From Pleodorina starrii (taxonomy: Eukaryota > Chlorophyta > Chlorophyceae > Chlamydomonadales > Volvocaceae), in contig BRXU01000008.1 in assembly GCA_030267565.1 (NCBI GenBank), positions 1,302,001-1,366,000 on the forward strand: 64,000 nt of DNA, in the 5' to 3' direction. The position numbers and the translations under genes are program-made. Below, piece after piece: positions 52,901 to 64,000 of the stretch. The notes below the pieces were generated by a model. The model saw only the letters and a list, made by a program, of their open reading frames with translations, was not told the origin of the DNA and searched no databases. The stretch's first letter is position 1; the number at the start of each line of letters is the position of its first letter.

Positions 52901-54250
52901 TCCGGGTTCAGCCGCAGCAGCTCGGCTTCCCACGGACTGGACGGGGACCTCATGCAACCGCCGGCGGGGGCAGCGCTGCTGCCGCAGGCGCATGGTCTTC
53001 AGCAGCCGGGTTCCGAGCCGCACACGCTGAAGGTCCTGCGGGTCAAGAGCAAGGGGCGCTTCACGGTCATCGATTATGAGGCGTCGCCGCCGCCGCCACC
53101 ACAGCCAAACCTGCAGCTCGAGCAGCCGGAGGAGCTGCAGCCCGCAGCGCCATCCCTTCCTATCGCACAACAGCAGGGCGAGGGCGGCTGCGGCGTCGCG
53201 GGTCCTGCGGTTATGGGGTTACCGTTGCCCGGCTGGTTCAACGGGGCTGCCTCGCCGCTGCCGCAACCGCAGTCAGGAGCCGCAGCGGCTGCAGCTGTGG
53301 AGGCGCCGCCGTATGCCGCGCGGCCCGCCCTGGCCGCGGACCAGCTGGCGGAACGGGCAGCTTTGCAGCAGGCGGCAGGGACGCTGCCGGATCCGCAGCG
53401 GGGCGTGGTCACGGGTGAGGGGGCGGCCGACGTCGGGACGCCGCACGGCGGCGTGCTGCACCCGCCGACGGCCAACCTGCCGGCCGCGGCCGCTTCGGGA
53501 GGAGCCGGCGTCCAATGGGCAGGGATGTCTGCGGCTGGGGAGGTACGGGGGCAAGTCCCAGTTTCGTGGGGCATGGCTGGCCCGCAGGCGCCGGAGCAGC
53601 GGGCGCAGCTGCAGGCGGACATGGAGCGGCTTGTGCGGGAGCGCATGGAGCGAAACGCCCTGGAGCAGCAGCGGCAGCGGCAGGAACGGGGGCATGGCGG
53701 GCGCCATCGGCTCGGTCGGGTGGCGCTTTGCCAGCCGGCGCAAGCTGGGCCGCCAGGACCACAACAGCGGGAGGGACGGGAAGGGGATTGGGACGCCGCC
53801 GCCGGGGGAGATGAAGATGACCTGGGCAATCGCTGCACTTATGAGGTGTCGTTCGGCGACAGGCTGACCATCCAGATCAGCCACGGGCTGCAGGCTGGGG
53901 AGGACATGGCTGAGGAGGGGGAGGGCGGCGAGGACGAGGATGCGGTCATGGTTGACGTGGGCATTGTCCACGGGGACATCGGGGAGGGCGGCGAGAGCGA
54001 CAGCGATAGCGAGGCCGAAGGGCAGCGGGGAGAGGGTAGGGAAGGCGAGGGGTCGGACGACGGGCTGCAGCCACTGCAGCCGCCGGAGACGCCGGTGCAC
54101 GAGCCAGTCCACGAGCGGGAGCCGGCCTCCTGGGACCCGGCCGGGGACGGCGCAGACGGCGTACGCCGGCGGCGGCGGCGGCAGCAGCGACGACGCGGCG
54201 GGTACGGCAGCGACGGCAGCAGCGATTACGAGGATTCGATGGAGTTTTAG
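43941..54250 (+). CDS. TKL/Raf-like protein kinase with a very long RFxV-motif tail (5' end unresolved)
   Basis: Twelve predicted exons, all in phase: 43941-44015, 44256-44306, 44388-44510, 44867-45677, 45968-46228, 46489-46556, 46815-47058, 47373-47499, 47700-47766, 48060-50351, 50443-52585, 52761-54250; about 2,583 residues plus any earlier exons. Kinase domain: Gly loop GRRLAVGGFGEVFLAKYEG, VAVKRLL lysine, HPNLLLFMGY, catalytic loop LHLDLKSPNVLV (HLD rather than HRD), DFGLSR, GSPEWMAPEVLR and DVYSYGVILWELLTGQAPW, closing FEPSQRPTFAQVVESL. This is the TKL/Raf-like pattern. The roughly 2,000-residue tail is low-complexity with a Gln-rich block, and carries five copies of a GRFxV motif at about 51031, 51621, 52004, 52461 and 53041. 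The N-terminal 370 or so residues match no domain I know and include a His-rich run. Substrates are unknown. The 43941-44306 exons and the join across the in-frame stop at 45706 are inferred from phase. Confidence 0.85.
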
Positions 54251-54718
54251 TCCGGGCACGTAGGAAGGCGGGTGTGGATGTAGTTCTTCCGTTAGGCCGA
54301 ACTGACTTTAGACAGGAGGGGGACTGGGGTGTGGACATTGATTGCTCAAAAGCCGCCGCAACAAGCTGGCAGGGCGGCACCTGTTCCGCAGGACAAGGTT
54401 AGGGATCGTTCGATAAGGCAGAGCTTGGGACCGAACGCGTCCGTATAGGCTGGCTGATTAGGGAAAGATAAGAGCAGCCATTCGTTCCCGTTGTGCATGT
54501 GTGGGGCTGACAGATCGAGATTATGTGTCGCGAGGTACATCATAGCCTGGCGGTTTTGTCTTTCGGACCACCGGGACGTTCGAATGCGAATGGTAAACAG
54601 GGACACCATAGATAGCTGCCGCACTAGGCACCGCGATTGGTACCAGGCGAATGTGGTCCCGCCATCCGCGATTGACTGTGGGAGGCATGCTGGGACACGG
54701 ACGAATAAGCACCGGATG

Positions 54719-54723
54719 TGTAA
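54719..54723 (+). terminator. TGTAA polyadenylation signal candidate (kinase gene)
   Basis: TGTAA about 470 bp after the kinase stop codon at 54250. Confidence 0.45.
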
Positions 54724-55939
54724 AACCCCGAACGCTCGCGTCGTGCGCCTGACTCGAAGTATGGGCCTTGTGTACGGCAGCTGCACGCGCCTTGCGCCGG
54801 ATCCCTGCACGCGTGCGCCCGTCGGGCTGCTCGCAATTATTCTTTCCAAAAGCCGAAGTCAACCTCCCAAGCCCATCATCCGCAGTATGGTCCAAAGTCC
54901 CACACACACCCGAGCCCTAGCCGGTCGGCACACCGTATTTTATGCTTAACCGCCGAAAAGTGCTCAGGCAGCTCGTGCCGAACGCAGGAGCCTCTCGAGG
55001 TGAGGTACGGCCCCTGCTTGGCCTGCTGAATGTGCACTCTTGCACCTCGGCTAACGGACACTGGCACCCAACCGTCACACGAGTCTATAGAGTTCACCCG
55101 GGGCCATCAAATGACGCAACCCCGGAAAGTGCCGTGTAACCCCGGCATTACGGTTTCACAGTTGTCCTCAAATTTAGATCGGCCGCAGTCTGCCTCCTCA
55201 GACCGTCTTATTAAGGAAGCGCCGCAGCCCTTGAGCAGGCGCCTTGCGCCCCCTCGAATGGCCGTGTGAATGCGCCTTTATGATGTCGTCAGATGTCGAG
55301 GCCGGAAGTGTCAGGTTCCAGACCTGCCTAGCTGCACGCACATCCCAGCTCAGGCACAGTTGAGGGACAGCCTACCGACACTAGTCACGGATGGAAGTCC
55401 GGCCCCGCCCCCCCGCCGGCTCCTCCCCACTCGCCCAGCCCAGGAGGGCTACAAAAGGATCGGTCCCACGGACCTGAAATGGCGCTGTCTGCCGTGACCA
55501 ACACGGCACGGCACGACACGCCACCCCGAAATGCCGAAGTAGCCGGTGTTCGAGCAGGCGCGCCGCTTGTGCTCCCGCAACGCGCGACCGCAGCCTGGCC
55601 GGCGGCGGAGCGCACCCCTTGCCCTTGCTACCCGCCCCGGCCCCCCGCCCCCGCCCCGGCCCACCCACCCAGTTGCTCGCCAGCCACCCGGTCAACAACG
55701 GTTCCCACGTGCGTCAGAGTCCGTTGCAAACGGCCATCCAAACGGTCCGTCTATTGCTGCGCCCCGTCCGCTGTACACTTTCAGCTGAAAGCGCCCTTCG
55801 CCCGCCTAGACATCCGGCCCCCGGACGTCCTCCAGCCCTTCGACAGGGGCTGGGGGGCCTGCGCAAGGTCAAGAAACCACTATTAGCCCCGCACCGGTCC
55901 TCCACCTAGGGGATGTGCTTTCGCAGTTAGTCCAAGAAA

Positions 55940-55973
55940 GATACAAGCGCTTCCGTACGGAAGCGCTTGTATC
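55940..55973. repeat. 34-bp perfect palindrome
   Basis: GATACAAGCGCTTCCGT followed directly by its exact reverse complement, with no spacer (centre between 55956 and 55957). It is intergenic. Confidence 0.97.
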
Positions 55974-56346
55974 ACACAGGATGCACCCTCTCGAGGTACC
56001 ATATTTACCGTACGAATGCCGTACAAGAACTGGTAAAATGCATGTACCCCGCATGTCAGCATGCATGCTTCAGCTCCAGCTCAAGCCGCTGTCAAGGGAC
56101 AGATGAGCTCCTGGAGACCTCCCACCTGACCCGCACTTCCCGCTCCATGCCCGACCCGCCTCAGCGTCGTCCCGACACACACAGCCGGTCAGCCTGACCC
56201 CAGCCTGACAACCCGCCGCGCGAAACCCGACACGCACCCATCTCCCTCGCCTACTCCACCGGTGCACGAGCCTCCGTCACCCTAAATCGCCGCCCGCCTG
56301 CCCCCCTCCCTCCCTCCCGAAGGCTCCTCGCGACGGCAGCAAGCGG

Positions 56347-57825
56347 TCATTGCTTGGCCTTCGCAATCAGCATGCGGTACAGCTTGCTGTACAAGGCGTA
56401 GTACTGTGTCCGATTAGTGTACGACACAATGCCGGTCTGCTCCATGTCATCCAAAATGTTCGACAGGTTGAGCAGGTCGCGCAGTATGCTCATGTAGTCC
56501 TCGTCGTTAAGGAACTGACGGCCCTTTGGGTACTGGTCCACCGGCTGCGTGTGCTCCGTCACGTTGCGGATGATCTCAGCGCGGACGTCAGCTGCGGAAG
56601 GAAGGGAAGGGAAGGAAGGAAGGGAAGGGAGGAAAGCAGGAAGGAAGGAAGGGCAGGGAGGGAAGAAAGTTAGGAAGTTAGGAAGGGAGGAAAGGAGGAA
56701 GGAAGGAAGGGCAGGGGCAGTGGAGGTGCAGGTTGTTCAAGGCAGCATAACAGGGCGGCGCAGGGCAGGGCATAGCAGGGTGCGCGTTTAGGGTGGTTTA
56801 GGAAAGGCTTCAAGGTCGGGCTGTTTTCAGGGGACTGTTTTCAGGGCAGGGCAGGGAGATTACAAATCAGATGCGCGGTGTTCCGTCTCGTTCCGTGCAG
56901 GACCAGGACCAGGACGGCGAGCGGATCGGGTGCGCGCCGGGTCCGCTCCGGGGACCAGGCTCAGAACCGGAATGACTCCTCCCCACCACCACTACCACCA
57001 CCACCCCACCCCACCCCGTGCGACAACACGGACGTCGCCTGCCGGAGCGCACGACCGGCAAGTGCGGCAAAACGCGTGCTTGTACTGCAGGGCCGGGTAG
57101 CCCCGCGCGTGGCGAACGTCAGTCCCCCCAAGAGCCCTGGCGATTGGCCCAGGCGCACTTGCTCCGGGCTCTGCCAACGCCTGGCCCTCCCATCCGCCCT
57201 CCCCCGGCATAAGGTTGCCGCTGGGCTGGGCTGGGCTGGGCTGGCCGCCGCAACGGCGGACGGGGGGAAGGACATGACACAAAAGCGGGGAGGGCTGCCT
57301 GCGGTGCACAGGCGCTGCCGGCCGCCGTGCACCAGCCCCCAAGGCCACACACGCGGCACTGCACCTCAACGCAGGGGTAAAAAGAAGGGGGGTGTGCACC
57401 TGGCCGCTGTACAGTGCCCTCCCTCAGAGCGCCGCAAGCCAGGGTGGGCGGCACCCGCTGTCCGCTGAGGCGGCGCGGCGCGGCGCTGGTGCTGTCGCCG
57501 CTAGGCCCGTGCGTTCCGGTGCACGGTCCGGGCGGCGCACGGGTGTGCCGCGCTGTCACGGGGGAGCATGCCCTGGACCCCGGTGGAGTGGTTGTGTACC
57601 CGTTGAACCCGAAGGGATTCCGCGTGGGGGTGAGATACGTGTTGAGGCCCGGACCGCGCGCGAGTCCGCACCGGTTGTGTTGTGGTACACCAAGTGCTCC
57701 CTCCGCTGGCGCATGTAGGCAACGAGCTCGCTGAGCTGTGGCTCCGGTATATACCGAAAGTCGGGAACTTCGACGACCTCCTCTTTGGGCAGGTACTTCT
57801 TGCTGCTCCCGGCGCACATACACAT
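56347..57825 (-). CDS. Small protein of unknown function, 132 residues
   Basis: Two predicted exons in gene order, 57825-57672 and 56591-56347, joined in phase 1 over an intron of about 1.08 kb. The product begins MCMCAGSSKKYLPKEEVVEV. It includes IPEPQLSELVAYMRQRREHL and ends in an acidic/hydrophobic helical stretch (LNDEDYMSILRDLLNLSNIL, then YALYSKLYRMLIAKAKQ). It has no signal peptide, membrane segment or known domain that I recognise. The C-terminal exon has the codon bias and amphipathic pattern of a real, conserved, helical protein. The start is the least sure part: the ATG at 57825 directly follows a CAG, so it could instead be the first base after a splice site with an upstream exon (the segment up to about 57935 is open). 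Confidence 0.65.
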
Positions 57826-60482
57826 CTGAAGCGCCTCAGCATCAAGTCGCCCAAGGAGAACCCGCCGAAGGGTGTTGCTTCACACGGCTTGACAAAAATA
57901 TCCTTTCCTGTGAAGAAAGCCAGCTGTGGCGGCAAGTCACGTCCAACACACTCACAGGCACTTCGCAGTTGCGGAAACGCCCCTGTGCTCGCTATTAGTA
58001 CTTGTACATATGTAGTGCATTAATTCCAACTTGCCTGTATAAGTACTATAACCTTGTTTTCAGCCCAGTTGGTCCCTCCCCCACCTCCGGTTCCGGCTCG
58101 AGTGGGGGAGCCTAATGACACAAATCCCTATACTCAGGGACGCAGAAGATAAAAAGATTGTCTCTTCAAGTTTTGGTATTCCGCAGCTGCTTCTGGTATA
58201 GTGAACTGGTGTGACCCACGAGGAATCGCTAGCCTTCCTACGAGTGTGGTGGCTCAATGAAATTATGGGGTGCTAATTAGGAACGCAGGAGAGTGACGCA
58301 CTACACAGGAAGCGTGGGTTGCCCAACCGAGTGCCAACCCTCCAGGGTGGTTCGGGTGACTGCTGTTACGTCGCGCAGTTTCCCGTATGTACAACGAGTT
58401 TACAGTATTTGGAGTGCTCTTAATATATAAAGAGATGTGTGCGCGTCCTTTTGCCGCGCAGCGGTTGCCGGGGCACGTCTCCCTTCAGCCGTTCGCTCCG
58501 TCTGGTTTCTTTGGTTCTTTCTAACTGCTTCAGGGCACGGACGGCGTCTCAGTGCCTTGATGTCTCTTCAAAGTTGCCTTTCCGCCGCATGTATATTTGT
58601 GCGTGCCAGCGTGCGACACCTACCAACCGCTTTTCAAGCAGCACGGCTGCACGGGGCGCGCAAATGCCGTGACGCGCAGCTTGCGCATGCAGCCGCATAC
58701 AGCAGTCCTTTCATCCACCTTCGTTATCCTTTCTTTTCCACTGTTTAAGATTGTGGCCGTGCCTGTGACGCGTTTCCTAATTTTACGGTCAACGGGGACC
58801 AGAGGACGGGGACACAGTGGTACATTTCGGTACATGCCGCGTTATTTGTATCCATAGAACGGCGACGGTTCCTTCGTACCAACGCTTCTCCAAGAGCCGT
58901 ACGCTTGCGTGTTCGTGTTCAACAGTGCTACGACACAAGATGACGGGCAGTCATGCGACTGGGCGCAGTCATTATTTCGTTGCGGATGTCCGATTGTCCA
59001 TGCCCAACCCTTGTAAAGTCTCCCTGCCAGCCCTGTCGGAGGTGCGGTGCAACCGTCTGCCACGACACCGCGTAACCGGCACCACTGATCCGCTGTAAAA
59101 TTGGACTACCCGAAACTGCGGCGGCCGATGACGGCAGCTGGCTCTTGGACTGTTGGTTGCTGCCTCTAGGATGCGATGATTATAGGGGAGCCGGCATTCA
59201 CAGGGGGCTGCAAGTAGAATGCAAGGATTACAAGGGGGACTGCATGTAGGCCACTCGGCAGGTCCCTGGGGGGGCGGTCCAGAGCGGGGGAAGGCCCAGG
59301 GCCGACATTGCTTGTTGCGGCACCACTGCCCAGCCAGAAGGCCTAACCCGCGTGACTGCCCGTGCGTGCGTGCGTGCGTGCGTGCGTGGCTTGATTGTAA
59401 TGCCGTACAAACGCCATCACACGCAACTGACGGGCCCCTGCCACTACGCCCCTAATCCGTTCGTTTACTGCTCGATCGCTGCCACGATCTCACCACCTGT
59501 TCGCACGCTCGTGGTCCCTCCCCCGCCCCGCCCCGCCCCGCCCTCCCCCGCCCCACCCTCCCCCGCCCCGCGCACGACCGCCTACCTGGCGTGCGCTGCG
59601 CTGCGCTGCGTGGTGCACACAGGTTGGAGGTGCTTAAGCCATTGTAAGACAAATTGGGTATTGCCAACATGCCGTACAGTCGTACCCACGCCGCGAGACC
59701 TGTGGAGTGTGGACGGTAGCTGATGAACCTGAGACGAAACGTCCCCCGTCTGCGTACGGACAGCGAGTTGTGAGCAGCAACGCGCGACCAGCGGCGGCGG
59801 CGGGTTCATAGGTATGTAGAAAATGTCGAAGACGTCGCGTGCAAGTGACGGTAGCTGTCCAGGGCTGTCCTGTAACTACCCAACGGAAAACCGCAAGCAG
59901 TTCGTTGCGTCCAGGGCGGGTTGCGTCCGTTTACCCGACGAGCGATTGAGCTCCGTCCCGTAGTGCACTCCTTACGAGTTATGTGTATTACGGTTGGGAA
60001 TCAGCTTTATCGGGACGTCGACTTAATCAGTATCAATCCAATTGACGCTTCGACGGTTTTAATGCGGCGGCGTCAAGTGCGTATCTCACGCCAAAAAACG
60101 TTTTGTTATCCGAAGGATTGGGACACAGCTTCATAGCGCTGATCTGCACGCGTCTGTGGGCCCGAAATTCCAAGCAGGTGCCGTTCGGGGCTGCTGGTGC
60201 AACAATCATCTCGGACCAACTCCTTCCGAACATCCCCCCCCCCCAAGCAACGATAACCTCAGGCTGCAGCGATAAAACAGCCACATTTTCGGCTGCGCTC
60301 ACGGCCCGCGCGCCACTATCTTCGTCAACCAGCAGTGTTTGCGCGGCGCTTGCACGGCCATCGCCACCATCACGACCACCAGCGGACCACCACACCCCGG
60401 GCCGTTTTTATTACCCCTCCCCGAGGCCCCCCGGGAAGTTAACATCTCATCGTAATCCGGCGTGAGCCGCCACGACCACGGC
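57826..60482. other. Intergenic region upstream of the HIT-domain gene
   Basis: About 2.7 kb without a supported gene. It contains an AT-rich, TATA-like stretch at 58423-58433 with no convincing coding frame after it, a GTGC/GCGT tetranucleotide run at 59365-59389, and CCGCCCC repeats at about 59520-59570. A fragment resembling the pyrimidine end of repeat A lies at about 60402-60422, 60 bp before the next gene. Confidence 0.5.
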
Positions 60483-62622
60483 ATGCTCGGCCCGTTGTGT
60501 GGGTGCTGCGCGCCGGCCCGTGTGGGGGCACGGGCGCGAGGCGAGCAGAAGTACCTGAGGGACGGCCACGACGCTGTCTCCAGCTGCCCCTTCTGTGCCA
60601 TCTCCCGCGGGGCGGACCAACACCGGGTCGTCTTCCAGGCAAGTGACCTAGCGCCGCAGCGAAGCGCCACGTTGCTTCCTTAGCACCGAGGTTCATGCGC
60701 CTGCGTGTGTGTTTCGGATCTCGCCGCTGCGATGCCGAGCCCTCCCCAGCCATGCCCCGATGAAGGGCTCGGACCTTCAGGCGCAACCCCGTTCGTACAG
60801 TCGTACTGCCCCACGCAAACCCTCCGCGGCTCCGTGTTCGCACCCTTCGCGGCGAGCCACCAAGCGCACCGCAGCGCAGCTGACGGGGGCGAAGTGCTGC
60901 TTTGGGACTTTGCCCTTCCGGCGGACAGCAGGGAAAGTTGGAGACCCACCGACCGACCGACCGACCGACCGACGGGCGGCGGCGGGGCCCCCGAGATTCC
61001 GGCCTGCCCGGCCCTGCCTGCCCCCCACCCTACCCTACCCCACCCCACCCTTCCCTACCCTGGGGCGCTCGCCTGCCTCTTTCCCTCCCTGTTTCCCCCC
61101 TCCTCCTTCGAGGATTGCCCTCGTCTCGAGTTCTCAGGCCTCTCATTTCACTTACGCCCCTACCCTTTTGCCGTACCGTACCGTCCACACCTCATGCAAG
61201 CGCCGTACCTGCCGTACCGCAACGTGCCGTCTCGCCCACAGGACGAGCGTCTGGTGGTGTTCCACAACATCCGGCCCCAGGCCCGGGTTCACCTGCTGGT
61301 GGCACCTCGCCATCATGTGGCCAACACGGACAGCTTGGCGGGGCCGGAGGACGCCCGGCTGGGTGGGTGGGCGGGTGGCTGGCTGGCTGGCTGGTTACGT
61401 CCCTCCGCTGCGGCATCGTTCTTATTACCCCCCGCCCTCCCGGCCCCGCCTCCCCCCGATGCACCGCACACCGCACTGATGTGTTGTCACATACCGGTAC
61501 CGTTACGCGTCCACCCAGCCTCCAAACAGCCGCCAACTCGGAACCTCCTCCTCCACCACCTCCGGGCGGTACTGCAGCGCCTCCCGGGGCCCGGGCCCGC
61601 CTGCTTGCCACTGCTGCACACCCCCGGTAACACACCCCCTCCCCCACCGCCGCGCCGTCTGCTTGCGCCGCACTCCCAACGGGTGATGATCCGCCCGGCG
61701 CAGTGGAGGAGATGGAGCGAGTGGGCGGCGACGTGCTCAGGAGGCTCGCGGCGGCACCCGGCAACAGCGGTGGCAGCGGCGGTGGTGACAGCGGCGGCGG
61801 CGGCAGTACGAATGAGTTTAAATTCGGGTACCATGTGCCGCCCTGGAGGTCCGTAGATCACCTGCAGTAAGTACGACGCCGTATGATCCGTACAGCACGG
61901 ACGGCGATCCGGGTCCTCCCTTACCGGATACCGTTTACAATGCGGTTGTGTCTGCGGGCCCTGCGCCCCCGTGGACGCACGCCGCCAGTCCGTCGACAAA
62001 AGGGGGTTATCCCAAAAGGGGGAGGATCAGCGGCAAACCCTGAGGGGGCAAAGGTTTGGCATCGCCGCAGTCCGCAATGCCGCAATCCGTCGTGCGGGCT
62101 CCTCAAGCCGGATTCAGCGCCGCAGCGCCGCACGCGGCCGGGACGACACTGAGACGGGACCAGCTCCCCCGGGGTGTCGGGTGTGGGGCCGGCCGGCGCT
62201 GCGCACGCCAGCGGCTTCGGCCACACATCCCCCGGGGGTAGTGCAAACACCCCACAATGCCTCTGCCTGCGCACTCCTCGTTCTGCGCTGATGCCCAGCA
62301 TGCTTCAGCACACAAGCTTCCTGCCACACCCTCTCCCCCCCACCATCACCGCTGTGGTGTCTTCTTTTTTACTCCTCCCCTCCCCGCCCCCATCCCGCCC
62401 CCGTTGCGCTCTGCTTGTTGCCCTGTTGGGCACACGACGGTGTCGCGCTTCCTGCCTGCACTGCCGCTCAGCCTGCACTGCATGGCGCTGCCCCACACCC
62501 CCGCCTGGGCGGCCGTCAAGTACTTGCTGCCGGGAGTGTGGCTCAGCTCGTCAGACCTCATTGGGAGGTTGAGGAGGCAGGGAGCAGGTCGTCGTCGTCG
62601 CGGGGAGTCGGCTGCCGCTTGA
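60483..62622 (+). CDS. HIT-domain (histidine triad) nucleotide-binding protein, HINT3-like
   Basis: Four predicted exons, all in phase: 60483-60638, 61242-61362, 61704-61866, 62472-62622; 196 residues. The N-terminal Cys pair SSCPFCAISRGADQHRVVFQ is followed by DERLVVFHNIRPQARVHLLV and APRHHVANTDSL. After a Gly/Ser-rich insert, YHVPPWRSVDHLHLHCMALP contains the histidine triad, created by splicing of exons 3 and 4. The C-terminus KYLLPGVWLSSSDLIGRLRR matches the region after the triad in HINT3-type proteins. HIT enzymes hydrolyse nucleotide phosphoramidates or related AMP conjugates; the substrate here is not known. The ATG at 60483 is the first in frame. Exon 1 appears to end in a GC donor (CAG followed by GCAAGT). 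Introns 2 and 3 each carry a repeat-A copy. Confidence 0.9.
61396..61431 (+). repeat. Dispersed repeat A, HIT-gene intron 2
   Basis: CCTCCGCTGCGGCATCGTTC then TTATTACCCC. Confidence 0.7.
62348..62380 (+). repeat. Dispersed repeat A, HIT-gene intron 3
   Basis: CCGCTGTGGTGTCTTCTTTT then TTACTCC; a diverged copy. Confidence 0.6.
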
Positions 62623-64000
62623 CCAGAGGGGCCTTATGATGTCACGCCACGGCCCCACACGCGGCCCCACGCGGTGGGCACACGTGCGCTGGCGCTTGTG
62701 CCATCGGCGGCGCAGGAGGGGTTAGGGAAGACGAGGGGAGGGGTTCGGAAGGGGCCAGTCCGACCGTGTCTGCTGAGGGGGGCGGCCGATTGAGCCACCG
62801 ACCTGACGACCCACTTCGGGGCAGCAGCTCGTGCGCAAGCATGGTTTGATAATTTGATAAAGCGATCCAGGCGAGCGAAGTACTGGCCTACACGTTATCT
62901 TAATCATGCGTTGCTCTTGCGAGCAGTTATGCAGCCCGTATCCTCGTTGCGCGGCCCGGTCTGTGCGCTTGCATCGTGCGATTACGGCGGGCGGGCAGGC
63001 GGGGGCAGGCAGCGATAACGCCGGTCGGCCCTGCCTCGCGCACAACCCAACCTGGTGTCGTCTGTGGCGGCTGCCGTTGAGTTTGGAGATCGCTGCGTGT
63101 GTAACGCGCCTAAGCGCTCCTCGGGCCTGGTGGCTACGCCCCGCACCGACCGGTCGATCGGGGGCTCGGCGCTGGGATACCGTACCATAATGTGACGCGT
63201 CTGGCACACCCGGCATTCAGCGGTGCTCGGCGCCTTCGGCGTTTGAGTTCGAGTCGCTTAGCCTAGATTGATTGATTGATTGATTGAGCGGGGGGACAGC
63301 GGCCTAGGGCCTCGGGGGTCGATTGCGACATCGGCGCGCGTGCTGCGGGGGGGGGGTCGCTGCCCGCCAGTCCAGCCCAGTCCAGGGGCCATAGCGACGG
63401 CGCCGACTGCGTGACACTACTCTCGTGTGGCGCAGCAGCAGAATACGTTAGGTAGATGTTGGTTGTGGTTCTGATGACCTTAAGACCTTGCATTGGGTGA
63501 TTCCCCATCGGTCGTTGGCTGCGCAGGATCCCGACACTTGATCTGCACCCGTGGGGTTTGAACCGACCGAACAGGGGTGGTTTACTTGGTACAGGGGGCT
63601 CCATGGCCCCCGGAGGGGTACGGCGAGCCCGCGGGTCATCCGGCCCCTGCACTGCCTATCCATTACTGGTAGGTCCACTGAACTGTGGAGCAATGCGGTC
63701 GCTGACGTGACGAATGCTTGCATCTGCTGTTTCTCATGCTTCCTTGGTGACGCTACGTCCTTGCGAACACAGCGAACGGACCGCGGGCGAGGGCCAAGGG
63801 GCACGGGGTCCCTGGGAGGACGGTGGCAACCCTCAGGTGCCTCGACCGGGGAAGAGATTACGGTACCAAAAGGACTGGCCCTGCTACTTGACAAGATGTT
63901 GTTTGTTGGAGGTTTACGGTACCGTATTCATACCGATCCAGTCCTGGGGCTCAATGTGGACTGTCAAGAGTGCTTGGTGGGTGACGGGACGGACGGGGGG
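62623..64000. other. 3' flank and right end of window
   Basis: Beyond the TGTAA at 63100 no gene is supported. Short GATT repeats lie at 63267-63287. A minus-strand frame at 63448-63894 is open but has no recognisable domain. Confidence 0.45.
63100..63104 (+). terminator. TGTAA polyadenylation signal candidate (HIT gene)
   Basis: TGTAA about 480 bp after the HIT-gene stop codon. Confidence 0.4.

Larger units (their letters stand above)
54251..56346. other. Intergenic region between convergent genes
   Basis: About 2.1 kb between the kinase 3' end and the small minus-strand gene. No coding region or RNA gene is supported. It contains the TGTAA at 54719 and a 34-bp perfect palindrome at 55940-55973. 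Confidence 0.55.

Noticed and set aside
58423..59100. TATA-like stretch followed by open frames at 58437-58857
   Set aside because: The frames have no recognisable motif or splice partners, so no gene can be supported.
63535..63580. Possible minus-strand tRNA suggested by GGTTCAAACCCC
   Set aside because: The five-base T stem does not pair, and no acceptor or anticodon stem fits around it.

Overview
The window looks like nuclear DNA of a chlorophyte green alga of the Chlamydomonas/Volvox (volvocine) type. The reasons are very high GC, genes cut into many short exons by GC- and pyrimidine-rich introns, long Ala/Gly/Pro/Gln runs inside proteins, TGTAA motifs a few hundred bases after stop codons, and a nuclear gene for the complex I 49-kDa subunit. 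No prokaryotic, viral or CRISPR features were seen. All genes were assembled by eye from reading frames, splice signals and intron phase. Exon coordinates are predictions, but nearly every junction given here closes in phase.

Layout. 1-20900 (minus): one giant gene for a Piezo-type mechanosensitive channel. At least 26 exons encode more than 3,500 residues, and the C-terminal pore/cap end lies off the left edge. Its introns hold two tRNA genes on the opposite strand (Pro-AGG, Leu-UAG) and a roughly 1.09-kb perfect (GGGA)n array touching a 3' splice site. 22345-25728 (plus): a 444-residue protein, possibly TraB/PrgY-like. 27472-27543: tRNA-Gln. 28555-34454 (plus): organellar, archaeal-type prolyl-tRNA synthetase. 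36264-38881 (minus): a small two-CBS-domain protein of the plant CBSX type. 39334-42760 (plus): nuclear-encoded mitochondrial complex I 49-kDa subunit, divergent from CBSX over about 450 bp. 43941-54250 (plus): a TKL/Raf-like protein kinase of at least 2,580 residues whose tail carries five RFxV motifs. 56347-57825 (minus): an unrecognised 132-residue protein. 60483-62622 (plus): a HINT3-like HIT-domain protein.

The genes do not form a pathway. Several products are organellar (ProRS, CBSX, complex I). The most distinctive signals are the RFxV array in the kinase, the intron-resident dispersed repeats (called A and B here) shared by the Piezo, ProRS, TraB-like and HIT genes, the (GGGA)n array at a splice site, and three introns that appear to use GC donors.
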